The notes under the pieces: model-generated | Databases searched by the model: none | What the model was told of the DNA's origin: nothing | What the model saw: the letters and a program-made list of their open reading frames with translations, nothing else | NCBI RefSeq assembly: GCF_000292345.1 | Contig: NZ_ALOU01000034.1 | Coordinates: 1-56,097 of the forward strand | DNA length: 56,097 nt | Reading direction: 5' to 3' | Source of the DNA: Cupriavidus sp. BIS7 | GTDB lineage: Bacteria; Pseudomonadota; Gammaproteobacteria; Burkholderiales; Burkholderiaceae | Shown: positions 28,769 through 37,624 of the stretch, piece after piece | Numbering within the stretch: position 1 is the stretch's first letter | Layout of the letters: every line of letters begins with the position of its first letter | Made by a program: the position numbers and the translations under genes

Positions 28769-29998
28769 TCAGTCGTTCCAGCGGCGGAAGACCAGCGACG
28801 TGTTGATCCCGCCAAATGCGAAATTGTTGCTCATCACGCATTCCGTGTCGATACGGCGGCCGTCGCCCATGATGTAGTCCAGCGGCGCGCAGCGTGGGTC
28901 CGGGCTTTCCAGATTGATCGTCGGGGCGAACCAGCCATCCCGCATCATCTCGATCGACATCCACGCCTCCAGCGCGCCACAGGCTCCCAGCGTATGGCCC
29001 AGATAGCTTTTTAGCGAGCTGATTGGCATGCGCGAGCCGAACACGGTGTGCGTGGCGTGGGATTCCGCTACGTCGCCCTGGTCGGTGGCCGTACCGTGGG
29101 CGTTCACGTAGCCAATCTGCTCCGGCACAACGCCGGCATCGTCCAGCGCCATGCGCATGGCCAGCGCCATCGTGCCGGCATGAGCCTGGGTCACGTGGAC
29201 GCCATCGCTGTTGGTGCCATAGCCGACGATCTCGGCCAGGATCGGCGCGCCGCGTTGTTGCGCGTGCTCCAGCTCCTCAAGCACCAGCGTGCAGGCGCCC
29301 TCGCCCAGCACCAGGCCGTCGCGCCGTGCATCGAACGGCCGGGGCGTCGCCTCGGGCGAGTCGTTGCGCGTGCTCGTGGCAAACAGCGTATCGAAGACCG
29401 CCGCCTCGGTGGCGTCGAGTTCTTCGGCGCCGCCCGCCAGCATCGCCACCTGCCTGCCCATGCGGATCGTCTCGAACGCATAGCCGATACCGTGGCTGCC
29501 GGACGTGCACGCGCTCGACGTGGTCAGGATGCGCCCCTTGATGCCAAAGAACACGCCGATGTTCACGGCCGCGGTGTGCGGCATCATGCGGATATACGTG
29601 GTGGCGTTGACGCCCTCGGTGGTGCCATCGCTCATCATCCGCGCAAAGTCCTGCGCGGCCGACGGCGTGCCTGTCGACGACCCATACGCGATGCCCATCT
29701 GCCCGCCGGTGACCAGTGGATGCCCGGCCAGGCCCGCATCGGCCAACGCGGCTTCCGTGGCCAGCACCGACATCAGCGAGACGCGGCCCATGGTCCGCGT
29801 GAGCTTGCGTGTGTAGTGAGGCGGCAATGTGAACGGTGGCACCGGGGCGGCAAGCTGCGTGTTGAGGCCGCGGATCTGGCTCCACGCCGGCATCCGCACC
29901 ACGGCGTTACGGCCACTGGCCAGATGCCTGCGCACCGTAGCCCAGTCATTGCCGATGGCGCTGATTGCACCGGCCCCGGTTACCACCACCCGCTTCAT
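28769..29998 (-). CDS. apeR: FabF-like ketosynthase (ApeR-like)
   Basis: A 409-residue beta-ketoacyl-ACP synthase starting MKRVVVTGAGAISAIGNDW. The Cys-His-His triad is complete: TTSSACTSGSHG, NAHGTATDQGD and KSYLGHTLGACGALE. Working with the second ketosynthase, ketoreductase and dehydratase it would extend the polyene by malonyl units. The name follows the Ape scheme of Xenorhabdus by gene order and homology. Confidence 0.9.
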   Translation of the reverse strand: MKRVVVTGAGAISAIGNDWATVRRHLASGRNAVVRMPAWSQIRGLNTQLAAPVPPFTLPPHYTRKLTRTMGRVSLMSVLATEAALADAGLAGHPLVTGGQMGIAYGSSTGTPSAAQDFARMMSDGTTEGVNATTYIRMMPHTAAVNIGVFFGIKGRILTTSSACTSGSHGIGYAFETIRMGRQVAMLAGGAEELDATEAAVFDTLFATSTRNDSPEATPRPFDARRDGLVLGEGACTLVLEELEHAQQRGAPILAEIVGYGTNSDGVHVTQAHAGTMALAMRMALDDAGVVPEQIGYVNAHGTATDQGDVAESHATHTVFGSRMPISSLKSYLGHTLGACGALEAWMSIEMMRDGWFAPTINLESPDPRCAPLDYIMGDGRRIDTECVMSNNFAFGGINTSLVFRRWND

Positions 29999-30726
29999 CC
30001 GAACATGCCCCCGTTCACCGAAATTACCTGCCGCGTAATGTATCCGGCGTCCGGTGACAGCAGGAACGCCACCGTGGCGGCCACCTCGTCCGGTGTTCCC
30101 ATGCGCCGCGCGGGGATCATCTTCAGCGCTTCCTCGCGCACGTGTTCCTCTACCATCTCCGTGTCGATCAGGCCCGGCGCCACGCAGTTCACCGTGATCT
30201 GGCGCTTGGCCAGCTCGATTGCCAGCGCCTTGGTGGCGCCGATGATGCCGGCCTTGGCCGCGCTGTAGTTGGTCTGGCCGCGGTTGCCGACGATGCCGGA
30301 AGCCGACGACAGCGTGACGATCCGGCCGGGCCGCCGCCGCTGCACCATCGGCAGCACTACCGGATTGAGCACGTTGTAGAACGCATCGAGGTTGGTGTGG
30401 ATCACCTCGTCCCACTCCTCGCCGCTCATGGCCGGGAATGCCGCATCGCGCGCCAGGCCCGCGTTGCAGACCACGCCGTAGTAGCAGCCGTGCTGGTCGA
30501 TATCGTTCAGCAGCACGCTGGCAGCGGCCTCGCGCTGGCCGACATCGAAATTCAGCACGCGCGCATTGCGGCCGAACGCGCGTACGGCGTCGGCCACCGA
30601 TTCGGCATCCTGGCGGCGCGCGCGGCAGTGAATCACCACGTCATAGCCGTCGCGTGCAAGACGCAGCGCAATGGAGCGGCCGATGCCACGCGATGATCCC
30701 GTGACAAGCACGGTCTGGGTTGTCAT
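29995..30726 (-). CDS. apeQ: FabG-like 3-ketoacyl-ACP reductase (ApeQ-like)
   Basis: A 243-residue short-chain dehydrogenase with the NADPH motif TGSSRGIG, catalytic LSSASGIVGNRGQTNYSAAKAG (Ser, Tyr, Lys), and the family end GYITRQVISVNGGMFG. It reduces the beta-keto group after each extension. ATGA overlaps tie it to both neighbours. Confidence 0.92.
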   Translation of the reverse strand: MTTQTVLVTGSSRGIGRSIALRLARDGYDVVIHCRARRQDAESVADAVRAFGRNARVLNFDVGQREAAASVLLNDIDQHGCYYGVVCNAGLARDAAFPAMSGEEWDEVIHTNLDAFYNVLNPVVLPMVQRRRPGRIVTLSSASGIVGNRGQTNYSAAKAGIIGATKALAIELAKRQITVNCVAPGLIDTEMVEEHVREEALKMIPARRMGTPDEVAATVAFLLSPDAGYITRQVISVNGGMFG

Positions 30727-31241
30727 GTCTGCTGCCCCTTGATGTCTGCCTGCTGGAGTGCCTGCTGGAGTGCCTGTGCATCGGCAGGCTGGAATACCGA
30801 AACCGTGGCCCGCGCAACCTCGCAGCCGTCCATCGCCAGTGTGCACGCGAACAATGAAAGGCCGTCGTCCCCGGCCATTTCGAGTTGCACGCGAACGGTC
30901 AGTTCGCTGCCCACCGGAAATGCCGCCACATCGCTGGCGTAGCGGCGCGAGCCCAGCAGGAAACCGGGGCGAGGCCCATGGCCCGATCCGCGCGCCTGCA
31001 CACCAGCCCATGCCGCGATCGTTTGCGCCATGTACTCGATGCCGATCCACGCCGGCATGCCCGCTTCGTCGACGAACAGCTGCGTCGGCCTGACCGTGGC
31101 GCGCGCCATGCACGCCGTGTCATCGGCCTCAAGCAGTTCGTCGATCAGCCGCATTGCGCCGGCATGCGGCACGACTTGCGCCACGGGCGGCAGCAGATCC
31201 GGCCGATGCCGTGGCTTCGATAACGGTTCAGGAGCGGTCAT
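30723..31241 (-). CDS. apeP: Hotdog-fold 3-hydroxyacyl-ACP dehydratase (ApeP-like)
   Basis: A 172-residue hotdog protein with VPHAGAMRLIDELLEAD (catalytic His in PHAG) and WIGIEYMAQTIAAWAGVQAR. This matches the ApeP dehydratase, which makes the trans double bonds of the polyene. It starts 2 bp after the preceding ketosynthase stop. Confidence 0.85.
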   Translation of the reverse strand: MTAPEPLSKPRHRPDLLPPVAQVVPHAGAMRLIDELLEADDTACMARATVRPTQLFVDEAGMPAWIGIEYMAQTIAAWAGVQARGSGHGPRPGFLLGSRRYASDVAAFPVGSELTVRVQLEMAGDDGLSLFACTLAMDGCEVARATVSVFQPADAQALQQALQQADIKGQQT

Positions 31242-31243
31242 CT

Positions 31244-32434
31244 TTAGCCCTCTCCCATCGCCAGCACGCAATTGCTGCCGCCAAAGGCGAACGAATTGCT
31301 CATGACGTGCCGCACCGGGCGGCCAAGCGACTCATTGCCACCGACCAGATGCAGCGCGGGCATCGACGGATCGGCTGCGCCGTCCCACCAATGCGGCGGC
31401 AGCCGGCCTTGCGGGTTGTCGGTCAGCGTCAGGTACATCAGCGCCGATTCCACCGCGCCCGCCGCGCCGAGCGTATGGCCGGTCTGCGGCTTGGTGGAAC
31501 TGACCGGCACGTCGCGGCCAAACAGGTCGGCCACGGCATGCGCTTCCATGACGTCGTTCTGCTCGGTGGCCGTGCCGTGCAGGTTCAGGTAGTCAATGTC
31601 GGCCGCGCGCAGGCCGGCCCGTGCCAGGGCCTGCTGCATTGCCAGCCGTGCGCCGGCGCCGGACGGGTCGGGCGCGGACATATGATGCGCGTCTGAAGTC
31701 TCGCCCCAGCCCGTCAGGCGCACGGGGCCGGCCTCGCGCGACATCAGGAACAACGCGGCGCCCTCGCCAAGGTTGATCCCCTGCCGGTGTATGGACATCG
31801 GATTGCAGCGCGCCGCGCTCACGGAATCGAGCGACAGGAATCCGGAGATCGTGAACCCGCACAGCGTATCGACGCCCCCCGCAATCGCCACGTCGACAAT
31901 GCCGTGCTGCAGCAGCCTTGCTGCCGCCGCCATGGCCTTGGCGCTGGACGAGCATGCCGTGGAGATCACGAATGCAGGCCCGCCCACGCCAAGCCGCCGA
32001 GCCAGATAGCGCGCCGGCGAGCCAAGCTCCTGCTGGCTGTAGTGGAATTGCGCGGGCCACGCACCCTGCGTGACGTGGGCGTGCACGGCATGCTCGCCTT
32101 CGTAGATGCCGGAGGTGCTGGTGCCAAGCACGATTGCCACTCGCGTTGGCCCAACCGTTGCCAGTGCGGCGTCCACTGCAGGCCGTAATCCGGCCAGCGT
32201 GCGCTCCAGCATGGCGTTGTTGCGGCTGGCCAGTTCCAGCGGCGTGCCATCGGGCAAATCGACGGCGGCGATCGGTTCACTGACGGTACCCAGATGCAAT
32301 GGGTTACCGGGCGTATAGCGGTCGGTCGTCTCGCCGCCCGATGGACCGTCGCTGCGCCATAGGCCTGCACGCACGGCTTCGTTGCCGCTACCGAGCGCGC
32401 AGATCACGTTCATCGCGTTGAGGTAGATCGTCAT
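31244..32434 (-). CDS. apeO: Ketosynthase (ApeO-like)
   Basis: A 396-residue beta-ketoacyl synthase with a full Cys-His-His set: VISTACSSSAKAMAAA, NLHGTATEQND and TKPQTGHTLGAAGAVE. In APE systems ApeO pairs with the chain-length-factor-like ApeC to extend the aryl chain. It overlaps the lipoprotein gene by 4 bp. Confidence 0.9.
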   Translation of the reverse strand: MTIYLNAMNVICALGSGNEAVRAGLWRSDGPSGGETTDRYTPGNPLHLGTVSEPIAAVDLPDGTPLELASRNNAMLERTLAGLRPAVDAALATVGPTRVAIVLGTSTSGIYEGEHAVHAHVTQGAWPAQFHYSQQELGSPARYLARRLGVGGPAFVISTACSSSAKAMAAAARLLQHGIVDVAIAGGVDTLCGFTISGFLSLDSVSAARCNPMSIHRQGINLGEGAALFLMSREAGPVRLTGWGETSDAHHMSAPDPSGAGARLAMQQALARAGLRAADIDYLNLHGTATEQNDVMEAHAVADLFGRDVPVSSTKPQTGHTLGAAGAVESALMYLTLTDNPQGRLPPHWWDGAADPSMPALHLVGGNESLGRPVRHVMSNSFAFGGSNCVLAMGEG

Positions 32435-33003
32435 TGCGTTCCCCCTGCATCCTGCAGCGTGCGGATGGTCAGCCTGTACCCGTCGCGCAGCTGCGTGAAC
32501 AGCGTGGTGGCGGCATCGGGATAGCGCACCTCGGCCACAATCTCGCTGCCGTTCCGCAGGCGGCGCATGCCCGGCGTGGCTTCGATGTACCAACCAGCGG
32601 GCAGCGCGGCCTGGATCGCATCGACAGGCCACAACGACAGTTGCATATCGCTGAGGATGCGCTCGGGCTTCAGTTCGGCGGGCGCCCACGGTGCGCGTGT
32701 CACATGCAACTCGTGGCCATCCCAGTCGATTCGCGCCAGTACCTGGCCGCCTGCCACGGCGGCCAGCCGCGTATGCGCGGCATCGGCCTCCAGCAGCGCG
32801 ATCATGTCACGTGTCTGCTCCCCCTGTGGCGACGGAAACTGCACCGTGATCTGCTGCTGCAGATTCAGCGTCCTGCCCAGCGAGGCGGGCGGCAGCCGCA
32901 GCAGCGGCGCTTCCGTCGACGTCGGGGCAACGGTGGCACAGCCAGCCAGCGCTGCCAGCATGGCAGCGGCCGCCAGCAGGGATGAAAGACTCAGGCGTCG
33001 CAA
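32431..33003 (-). CDS. DUF3261 outer-membrane lipoprotein
   Basis: A 190-residue lipoprotein with signal peptide and lipobox LAGC (Cys at about residue 22). The mature part resembles DUF3261 proteins found in APE clusters, which are thought to help deliver the pigment to the outer membrane. It overlaps the flavin enzyme gene by 13 bp. Confidence 0.8.
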   Translation of the reverse strand: MRRLSLSSLLAAAAMLAALAGCATVAPTSTEAPLLRLPPASLGRTLNLQQQITVQFPSPQGEQTRDMIALLEADAAHTRLAAVAGGQVLARIDWDGHELHVTRAPWAPAELKPERILSDMQLSLWPVDAIQAALPAGWYIEATPGMRRLRNGSEIVAEVRYPDAATTLFTQLRDGYRLTIRTLQDAGGTQ

Positions 33004-34220
33004 AACTGCTCCAGTACGCTCAGCCGCCGGCGCGAATCGGTCACGAACGGATTCTTGAGGTCCCAGGCGTAGCCGGCCAGGATCGACGAAATCATGCAGC
33101 GAATATCGGCCGGAGAGTCCGGATGGAAGATCAGCTTCTGGAAGCTGCCTTCATACCAGGCTTCCACAAAGGCGCGGAAACAGTCGACGCCGGCCTTCAG
33201 CGGCCTGGCGTAGTCGGTTTCCCAGTCCACCGCTTCACCGTCCAGCTGGCGCGCCACACAGGCGGTGGCCAGGCTGGCCGACTTGAATGCGATGGTCACG
33301 CCCGACGAGAACACGGGATCGAGAAACTCGCCCGCGTTGCCAAGCAGCGCGTAGCCATTGCCCCACAGCGAACGGACATTGGCCGAGTAGCCGACGATCT
33401 GGCGCGCCGGGGTATCCCACTGCGCATCCTTCAGCAGCGTCGCCAGCCCGGGTTCCTCGCCCACCAGCGTCTTCAGACGCGTCATATCGTCGCCGGCGTA
33501 GCGATCGAGGAAGCTCTTCTCGGCCACCACGCCCAGCGAGCATCGGCCGTTGGAGAACGGAATCGTCCAGTACCAGACATCGACGTGTTCCGGATGAACG
33601 CCCACGCGGATCTTGTTGCGGTCGAACGTGCCTGCGGGAATCCCGTCGGCCACGTGTGTGAAGATGGCCGCGCGCACCGGGAAGTTCGACGGCGACTCCA
33701 GGTCCAGCAGACGGGGCAGCACACGGCCGAAGCCCGAAGCATCGAGCAGGTAGCGCGGCTCCACCACATAGGCGTTGCCATCCGGGTCGCGCACGGTGAC
33801 GACCGGCGCCGTGCCGCTGACATCCACCGCTTCCACGACATGGCGAAAGCGCACTTCGGCGCCCTGCTTCTGGGCCTCGCGGATCAGCACGTCATCGAAC
33901 TGCGCACGCTGCACCTGATAGGTGGTGCCCCATCCCGGCGAGAACTTCTCGCGGAAGTCGAAATCGGTATAGCGATCGCCACACGCGAACGCCGCGCCGT
34001 TCTTGTACTGGAAACCGGCCTCCACCACGGCCTGCAGCATGCCCGCTTCCTCGATGTAGGCCATGCTCTGCGGCAGCAGGCTTTCCCCGATCGAAAAGCG
34101 CGGGAAGGTTTCCTTTTCGATCACCAGTACGCCAATGCCGCGCTTGCGCAGCAGTCCAGCCGCCACGGAGCCCGCCGGGCCCGCGCCGACGATCAGCACA
34201 TCCACTTTTTCCTTGTTCAT
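32991..34220 (-). CDS. Flavin-dependent halogenase-like FAD enzyme
   Basis: A 409-residue FAD protein. It has the Rossmann motif VGAGPAGSVAAGLLRK, FSIGESLLPQSMAYIEEAG, a Lys in QYKNGAAF (residue 73) at the place of the catalytic Lys of flavin halogenases, and WYWTIP (residues 216-221), which fits the diagnostic W-x-W-x-I-P. Halogenases use FADH2, oxygen and halide to form a Lys haloamine. Related proteins without halogenation activity also exist, so activity is inferred. It lies inside the APE operon between exporter and lipoprotein genes and shares a 4-bp overlap with the MMPL gene. Confidence 0.78.
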   Translation of the reverse strand: MNKEKVDVLIVGAGPAGSVAAGLLRKRGIGVLVIEKETFPRFSIGESLLPQSMAYIEEAGMLQAVVEAGFQYKNGAAFACGDRYTDFDFREKFSPGWGTTYQVQRAQFDDVLIREAQKQGAEVRFRHVVEAVDVSGTAPVVTVRDPDGNAYVVEPRYLLDASGFGRVLPRLLDLESPSNFPVRAAIFTHVADGIPAGTFDRNKIRVGVHPEHVDVWYWTIPFSNGRCSLGVVAEKSFLDRYAGDDMTRLKTLVGEEPGLATLLKDAQWDTPARQIVGYSANVRSLWGNGYALLGNAGEFLDPVFSSGVTIAFKSASLATACVARQLDGEAVDWETDYARPLKAGVDCFRAFVEAWYEGSFQKLIFHPDSPADIRCMISSILAGYAWDLKNPFVTDSRRRLSVLEQFCDA

Positions 34221-36577
34221 GGAGTTCCTTCCTGATTGATCTGATGCGATACGTTTCCGGGCAGCGGCCTGAACCACGGCGACATCACCCAGACCGCACC
34301 CACGCCCGACAGCATCGTCGCGCCAAACGCGTGGAGCGCAGGCGTGGACGACAACGCGAGCAGCCCGAATGCCAGCAGTGTGCTGGCTGCCCCGAGCACG
34401 ATGGCGGTCCATGACTCGCCATCGCCCGGATGTTCGAGCAGAAAAATGCCGTAGTCCACGCCCACGCCCAGCAGCAGCGCCAGCGCAAGCACGGAGAACA
34501 GTTGCAGCGGCACGCCAGTCCAGCCCAGCACGGCCACGCTGAATGCCGCCGCCATCAGCGTCGGCACGAGCGCGCGCCAGCCGGAACGGCCGTAACGCCA
34601 GGCCAGCAGCAGCGCTACGCCCACCGCGCCCGCCAGCAGGAACCAGCTCATCAGCACGCGATAGTGATGCAGCAGGTACGAGATATCCGCCACGCGGTCC
34701 ACCCATTCGGCGCCCGGCACCTGCCGCACCGACGCGGCTATGCCCGGTATCGCCGAAGCATGGTCCAGGCCGCGCAGCAGCATCACGCTCGCATAGCCGT
34801 TGCCTTCGTGGCCGAGCCACAGCTCCCGCAGCGTTTCCGAAAGCGGCTGCGCAAGCCACGCGTCCAGTGTCAGCACCGCATCTGCCGCCGGGGCTGGCGG
34901 TGCGGCAATTGTCCCGCCGAGTGTGCTGGCCACGCGCTCACGCACGGCGGCCGCCTGCCGATCTGACAGTGCCGCGTCCACGCGCTGGCGTCCGGCGGAT
35001 GGCACCCAGTCAGAGATCGCGACGAAGCCGGCCAGATCGCCGTGGCGGATTGCGCCGGCCAGCGCAGCCTTGATGGCCTCTTCCCGCGCGAGTACCTCAT
35101 CCGGCGTGGCACCACGCACAAGGATGAACTGCGCGGGGCTTGGCGTGCCCAGCAGACGCCCCGCCGTACGCTGCGCTTCGATCAGCGCGGGCGGCGAACT
35201 CTGGAGCTGGCGTATGTCATCGGCCACGCGCACCTGCCAGATTCCCGTGACGATGAACAGCAGCAACGCGGCGATGCCAAGCCAGGTGCGGCGGTCGTTG
35301 CGCGCGTACGGCCAACGCTCCAGGCTATCGGCAAGCCATGTCGACATGCGCGTGGGCCGCAGATTCCCGCGATCCAGGAACGGAAACCAGAACAGCACGG
35401 TCAGGAACGCGGTAATCAGGCCAACCGCCGAGAACAGCGCCATCTGGCGCAGCCCGGGGAACGGCGCGATCCCGAGTGCAAGGTACGCCACCACGCTAGT
35501 CGACAGCGCCAGCGCCAGCCCTGGCGCCAGAAAACGCATGACCGCCGGCGGCGTGGCACGCGGCATCGCCTGCCGCGACACGAAGTAATGAATGCCGAAA
35601 TCCTCGGCCACGCCCACCAGGCTGGCGCCGAATACCAGCGTGATCAGGTGAACGCGGTCGAACACGATCGCCGTGGCGGAGATCGCCGCGGCCGTGCCGA
35701 TCAGCAGCGACAACCCGACCAGCACGATGGGCCGCAACGAACGGAAGGCCAGCCACACCAGCAGCAGCACGGCGGCCAGCGAACCCCAGCCGATTACGTT
35801 CATTTCCCAGTTGGCCTGTGCCGCCGCCGCTTCCGCGTGCAGCGGAATGCCAGCCGTCACCACGCGCACGCTGTCATCACCATGGCGCGCAGCCGCTTCC
35901 GCCGCGCTTAGCAGGTCACTGTAGTCAGTGTTGCCATTGGCCGAGAACGCGGGCTTGGTGATGCGGTACGAAAGCAGGACCCAGTCCTTGCCGTCGCCAG
36001 TCACCGTGGCCAGCCCATCGCGCTCATGAACGCGGGTCACGGCGGCACGGGACAGCCACCAGTCCTGCCACAGGCCAAGCGGGTCGGATGCCCAGTCGGT
36101 CAGCCGGGGCCCGGTGGAAAACTGATAGAGCCGCGTCAGCGCCTGCCGGGCAAGCGTATCGGCATCGGTCGTCTGCAATTGCTCGCGCTGCGCATCGGTC
36201 AGAAGCCGATCGCGCCAGGGCCGGTAGAACGCCAGCGCCGCATCGAAATCGAATGCGGCGATCTTGTCGACCGGTTTCAGCAGCGCACCGCTGCCGGCAG
36301 TCGCCTGACTGAAACGCTGTGCCGCGGCGCGCGTTTTCGCCCAATCAGAGCCGCCCACGAGGACCACGATCTCGCGCGATACACCATCTGTCAGATGGCG
36401 CAGCACGCGGTCGGCCGTGGCGGTTCGCTCGCTGGTGGGCAGCAGTGCCATCACATCGGTATCCAGCCGCGACGCTCGCCAGAACTGCACCTGATGCGCG
36501 ACCAGTGCGATCACCAGCAACAGCCAGCCGATGGCCAGCAGGCGCTCGCGGCGGGTGAGCCCGCCCTGCATCGCCAT
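34217..36577 (-). CDS. MMPL/RND-type lipid exporter of the APE cluster
   Basis: A 786-residue inner-membrane protein with two six-helix RND halves and two periplasmic loops, of the MMPL group. Helix-rich blocks include VIGWGSLAAVLLLVWLAF and LVALSSTPALHAFG-like ends. With the LolA-like protein and the lipoprotein it should move the aryl polyene lipid to the outer membrane. ATG 36577, 13 bp after the lolA-like stop, is preferred to in-frame TTG upstream. Confidence 0.85.
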   Translation of the reverse strand: MAMQGGLTRRERLLAIGWLLLVIALVAHQVQFWRASRLDTDVMALLPTSERTATADRVLRHLTDGVSREIVVLVGGSDWAKTRAAAQRFSQATAGSGALLKPVDKIAAFDFDAALAFYRPWRDRLLTDAQREQLQTTDADTLARQALTRLYQFSTGPRLTDWASDPLGLWQDWWLSRAAVTRVHERDGLATVTGDGKDWVLLSYRITKPAFSANGNTDYSDLLSAAEAAARHGDDSVRVVTAGIPLHAEAAAAQANWEMNVIGWGSLAAVLLLVWLAFRSLRPIVLVGLSLLIGTAAAISATAIVFDRVHLITLVFGASLVGVAEDFGIHYFVSRQAMPRATPPAVMRFLAPGLALALSTSVVAYLALGIAPFPGLRQMALFSAVGLITAFLTVLFWFPFLDRGNLRPTRMSTWLADSLERWPYARNDRRTWLGIAALLLFIVTGIWQVRVADDIRQLQSSPPALIEAQRTAGRLLGTPSPAQFILVRGATPDEVLAREEAIKAALAGAIRHGDLAGFVAISDWVPSAGRQRVDAALSDRQAAAVRERVASTLGGTIAAPPAPAADAVLTLDAWLAQPLSETLRELWLGHEGNGYASVMLLRGLDHASAIPGIAASVRQVPGAEWVDRVADISYLLHHYRVLMSWFLLAGAVGVALLLAWRYGRSGWRALVPTLMAAAFSVAVLGWTGVPLQLFSVLALALLLGVGVDYGIFLLEHPGDGESWTAIVLGAASTLLAFGLLALSSTPALHAFGATMLSGVGAVWVMSPWFRPLPGNVSHQINQEGTP

Positions 36578-36590
36578 CCCGTGCGCCAAC

Positions 36591-37211
36591 TCATTCAAAA
36601 CGTTGTTCCTCCGAAGCACTGAGCCTGTCCACACCTGCGGGGTCGATCATCCTGACCACCGTGCTGTCGCCACTGGCTTCCTCAAGCCTGACGTCACGCA
36701 CGAACCGGTCTCCGGCCAGATCGATCCGGACGAAGGCACGGCGTACGCCGGCATCGGTCGGCGTCAGCGTCAGCGTCCACCCGGACTTGCCAACCAGCTT
36801 GCCAGTCACACTGAACCGGGTGGACAGGCTGCGCAGGTCACCACGCAGGACGGCAATCATCGATTCTCCGACCATGCGCATGGCCGGCTGGGCATCGGCC
36901 TGCATCTGCTGCTGGACCTTGCCGTCCGCACCGCGCATCACAAGCTTCTCGGGCGTAACCAGCAGGCTCGACACCAGCGGCTCACGCGTGGTCCACACCA
37001 CGCCACGGCCGCGCGCCAGCACGAAATCGCCGCGCGAGACCAGCGGGTTGCTGAAACCGGCCAACCTGCGCGTCTGCTCGAACTGGCCGTGGATCACCGG
37101 CGCATCGGACAGGCGCGCGGCCACGGCGGCGGACAGGTCCTCCGCGTGCACCGGCAGCACGGCCACGGCACCCAGCGCGATCATCGCGCGCAGCACAACC
37201 CGGCGCATCAT
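36591..37211 (-). CDS. LolA-like periplasmic lipid carrier
   Basis: A 206-residue protein with a signal peptide (MMRRVVLRAMIALGAVAVLPVHA) and a LolA-type half-barrel (VIHGQFEQTRRLAGFSNPLVSRGDFV, VRIDLAGDRFVRDVRLEEASGDSTVVRM). In APE clusters it is expected to carry the lipid-linked pigment through the periplasm. It overlaps the thioesterase gene by 4 bp. Confidence 0.82.
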   Translation of the reverse strand: MMRRVVLRAMIALGAVAVLPVHAEDLSAAVAARLSDAPVIHGQFEQTRRLAGFSNPLVSRGDFVLARGRGVVWTTREPLVSSLLVTPEKLVMRGADGKVQQQMQADAQPAMRMVGESMIAVLRGDLRSLSTRFSVTGKLVGKSGWTLTLTPTDAGVRRAFVRIDLAGDRFVRDVRLEEASGDSTVVRMIDPAGVDRLSASEEQRFE

Positions 37212-37624
37212 GACGACACTCCAAGCCGCTGCAGCAGCACTGGCGGGCTGACGTACTGCATTTCCTGCGTCGCCATGTCCACGGCCACCTGGATCGAATG
37301 GCCCTTCGTCAGCCGCGCGCCAGTTGCGGCATCGCGGATCTCGTAGTCGATCCTGAGCCGGTTTTCCCATTCCACGAACGTGGCGCGCACGATCGCGGGC
37401 TGGCCATACCGGAGCGGACGCACGTACTTGACGCGTACGTCGACGATCGGCCAGGCATAGCCCGAAGCGCACATCTGCGGATAGTCGTAGTCGATCTGCT
37501 GCAACAGCGCGCAGCGCGCCAGTTCGAAGTAGCGCAGATAGTTGCCGTGCCAGACCACGTTCATCGGATCGAGGTCGTGAAACGCCGGCGTCAGCGTGAT
37601 CTCATGACTCAGTGTGTTGGACAT
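37208..37624 (-). CDS. apeK: Hotdog thioesterase (ApeK-like)
   Basis: A 138-residue 4HBT-family protein with FHDLDPMNVVWHGNYLRYFE; the Asp and the following WHGNY...E pattern are typical of this thioesterase fold. In APE systems ApeK hydrolyses acyl-ACP or acyl-CoA intermediates. It overlaps the acyltransferase gene by 23 bp. Confidence 0.85.
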   Translation of the reverse strand: MSNTLSHEITLTPAFHDLDPMNVVWHGNYLRYFELARCALLQQIDYDYPQMCASGYAWPIVDVRVKYVRPLRYGQPAIVRATFVEWENRLRIDYEIRDAATGARLTKGHSIQVAVDMATQEMQYVSPPVLLQRLGVSS

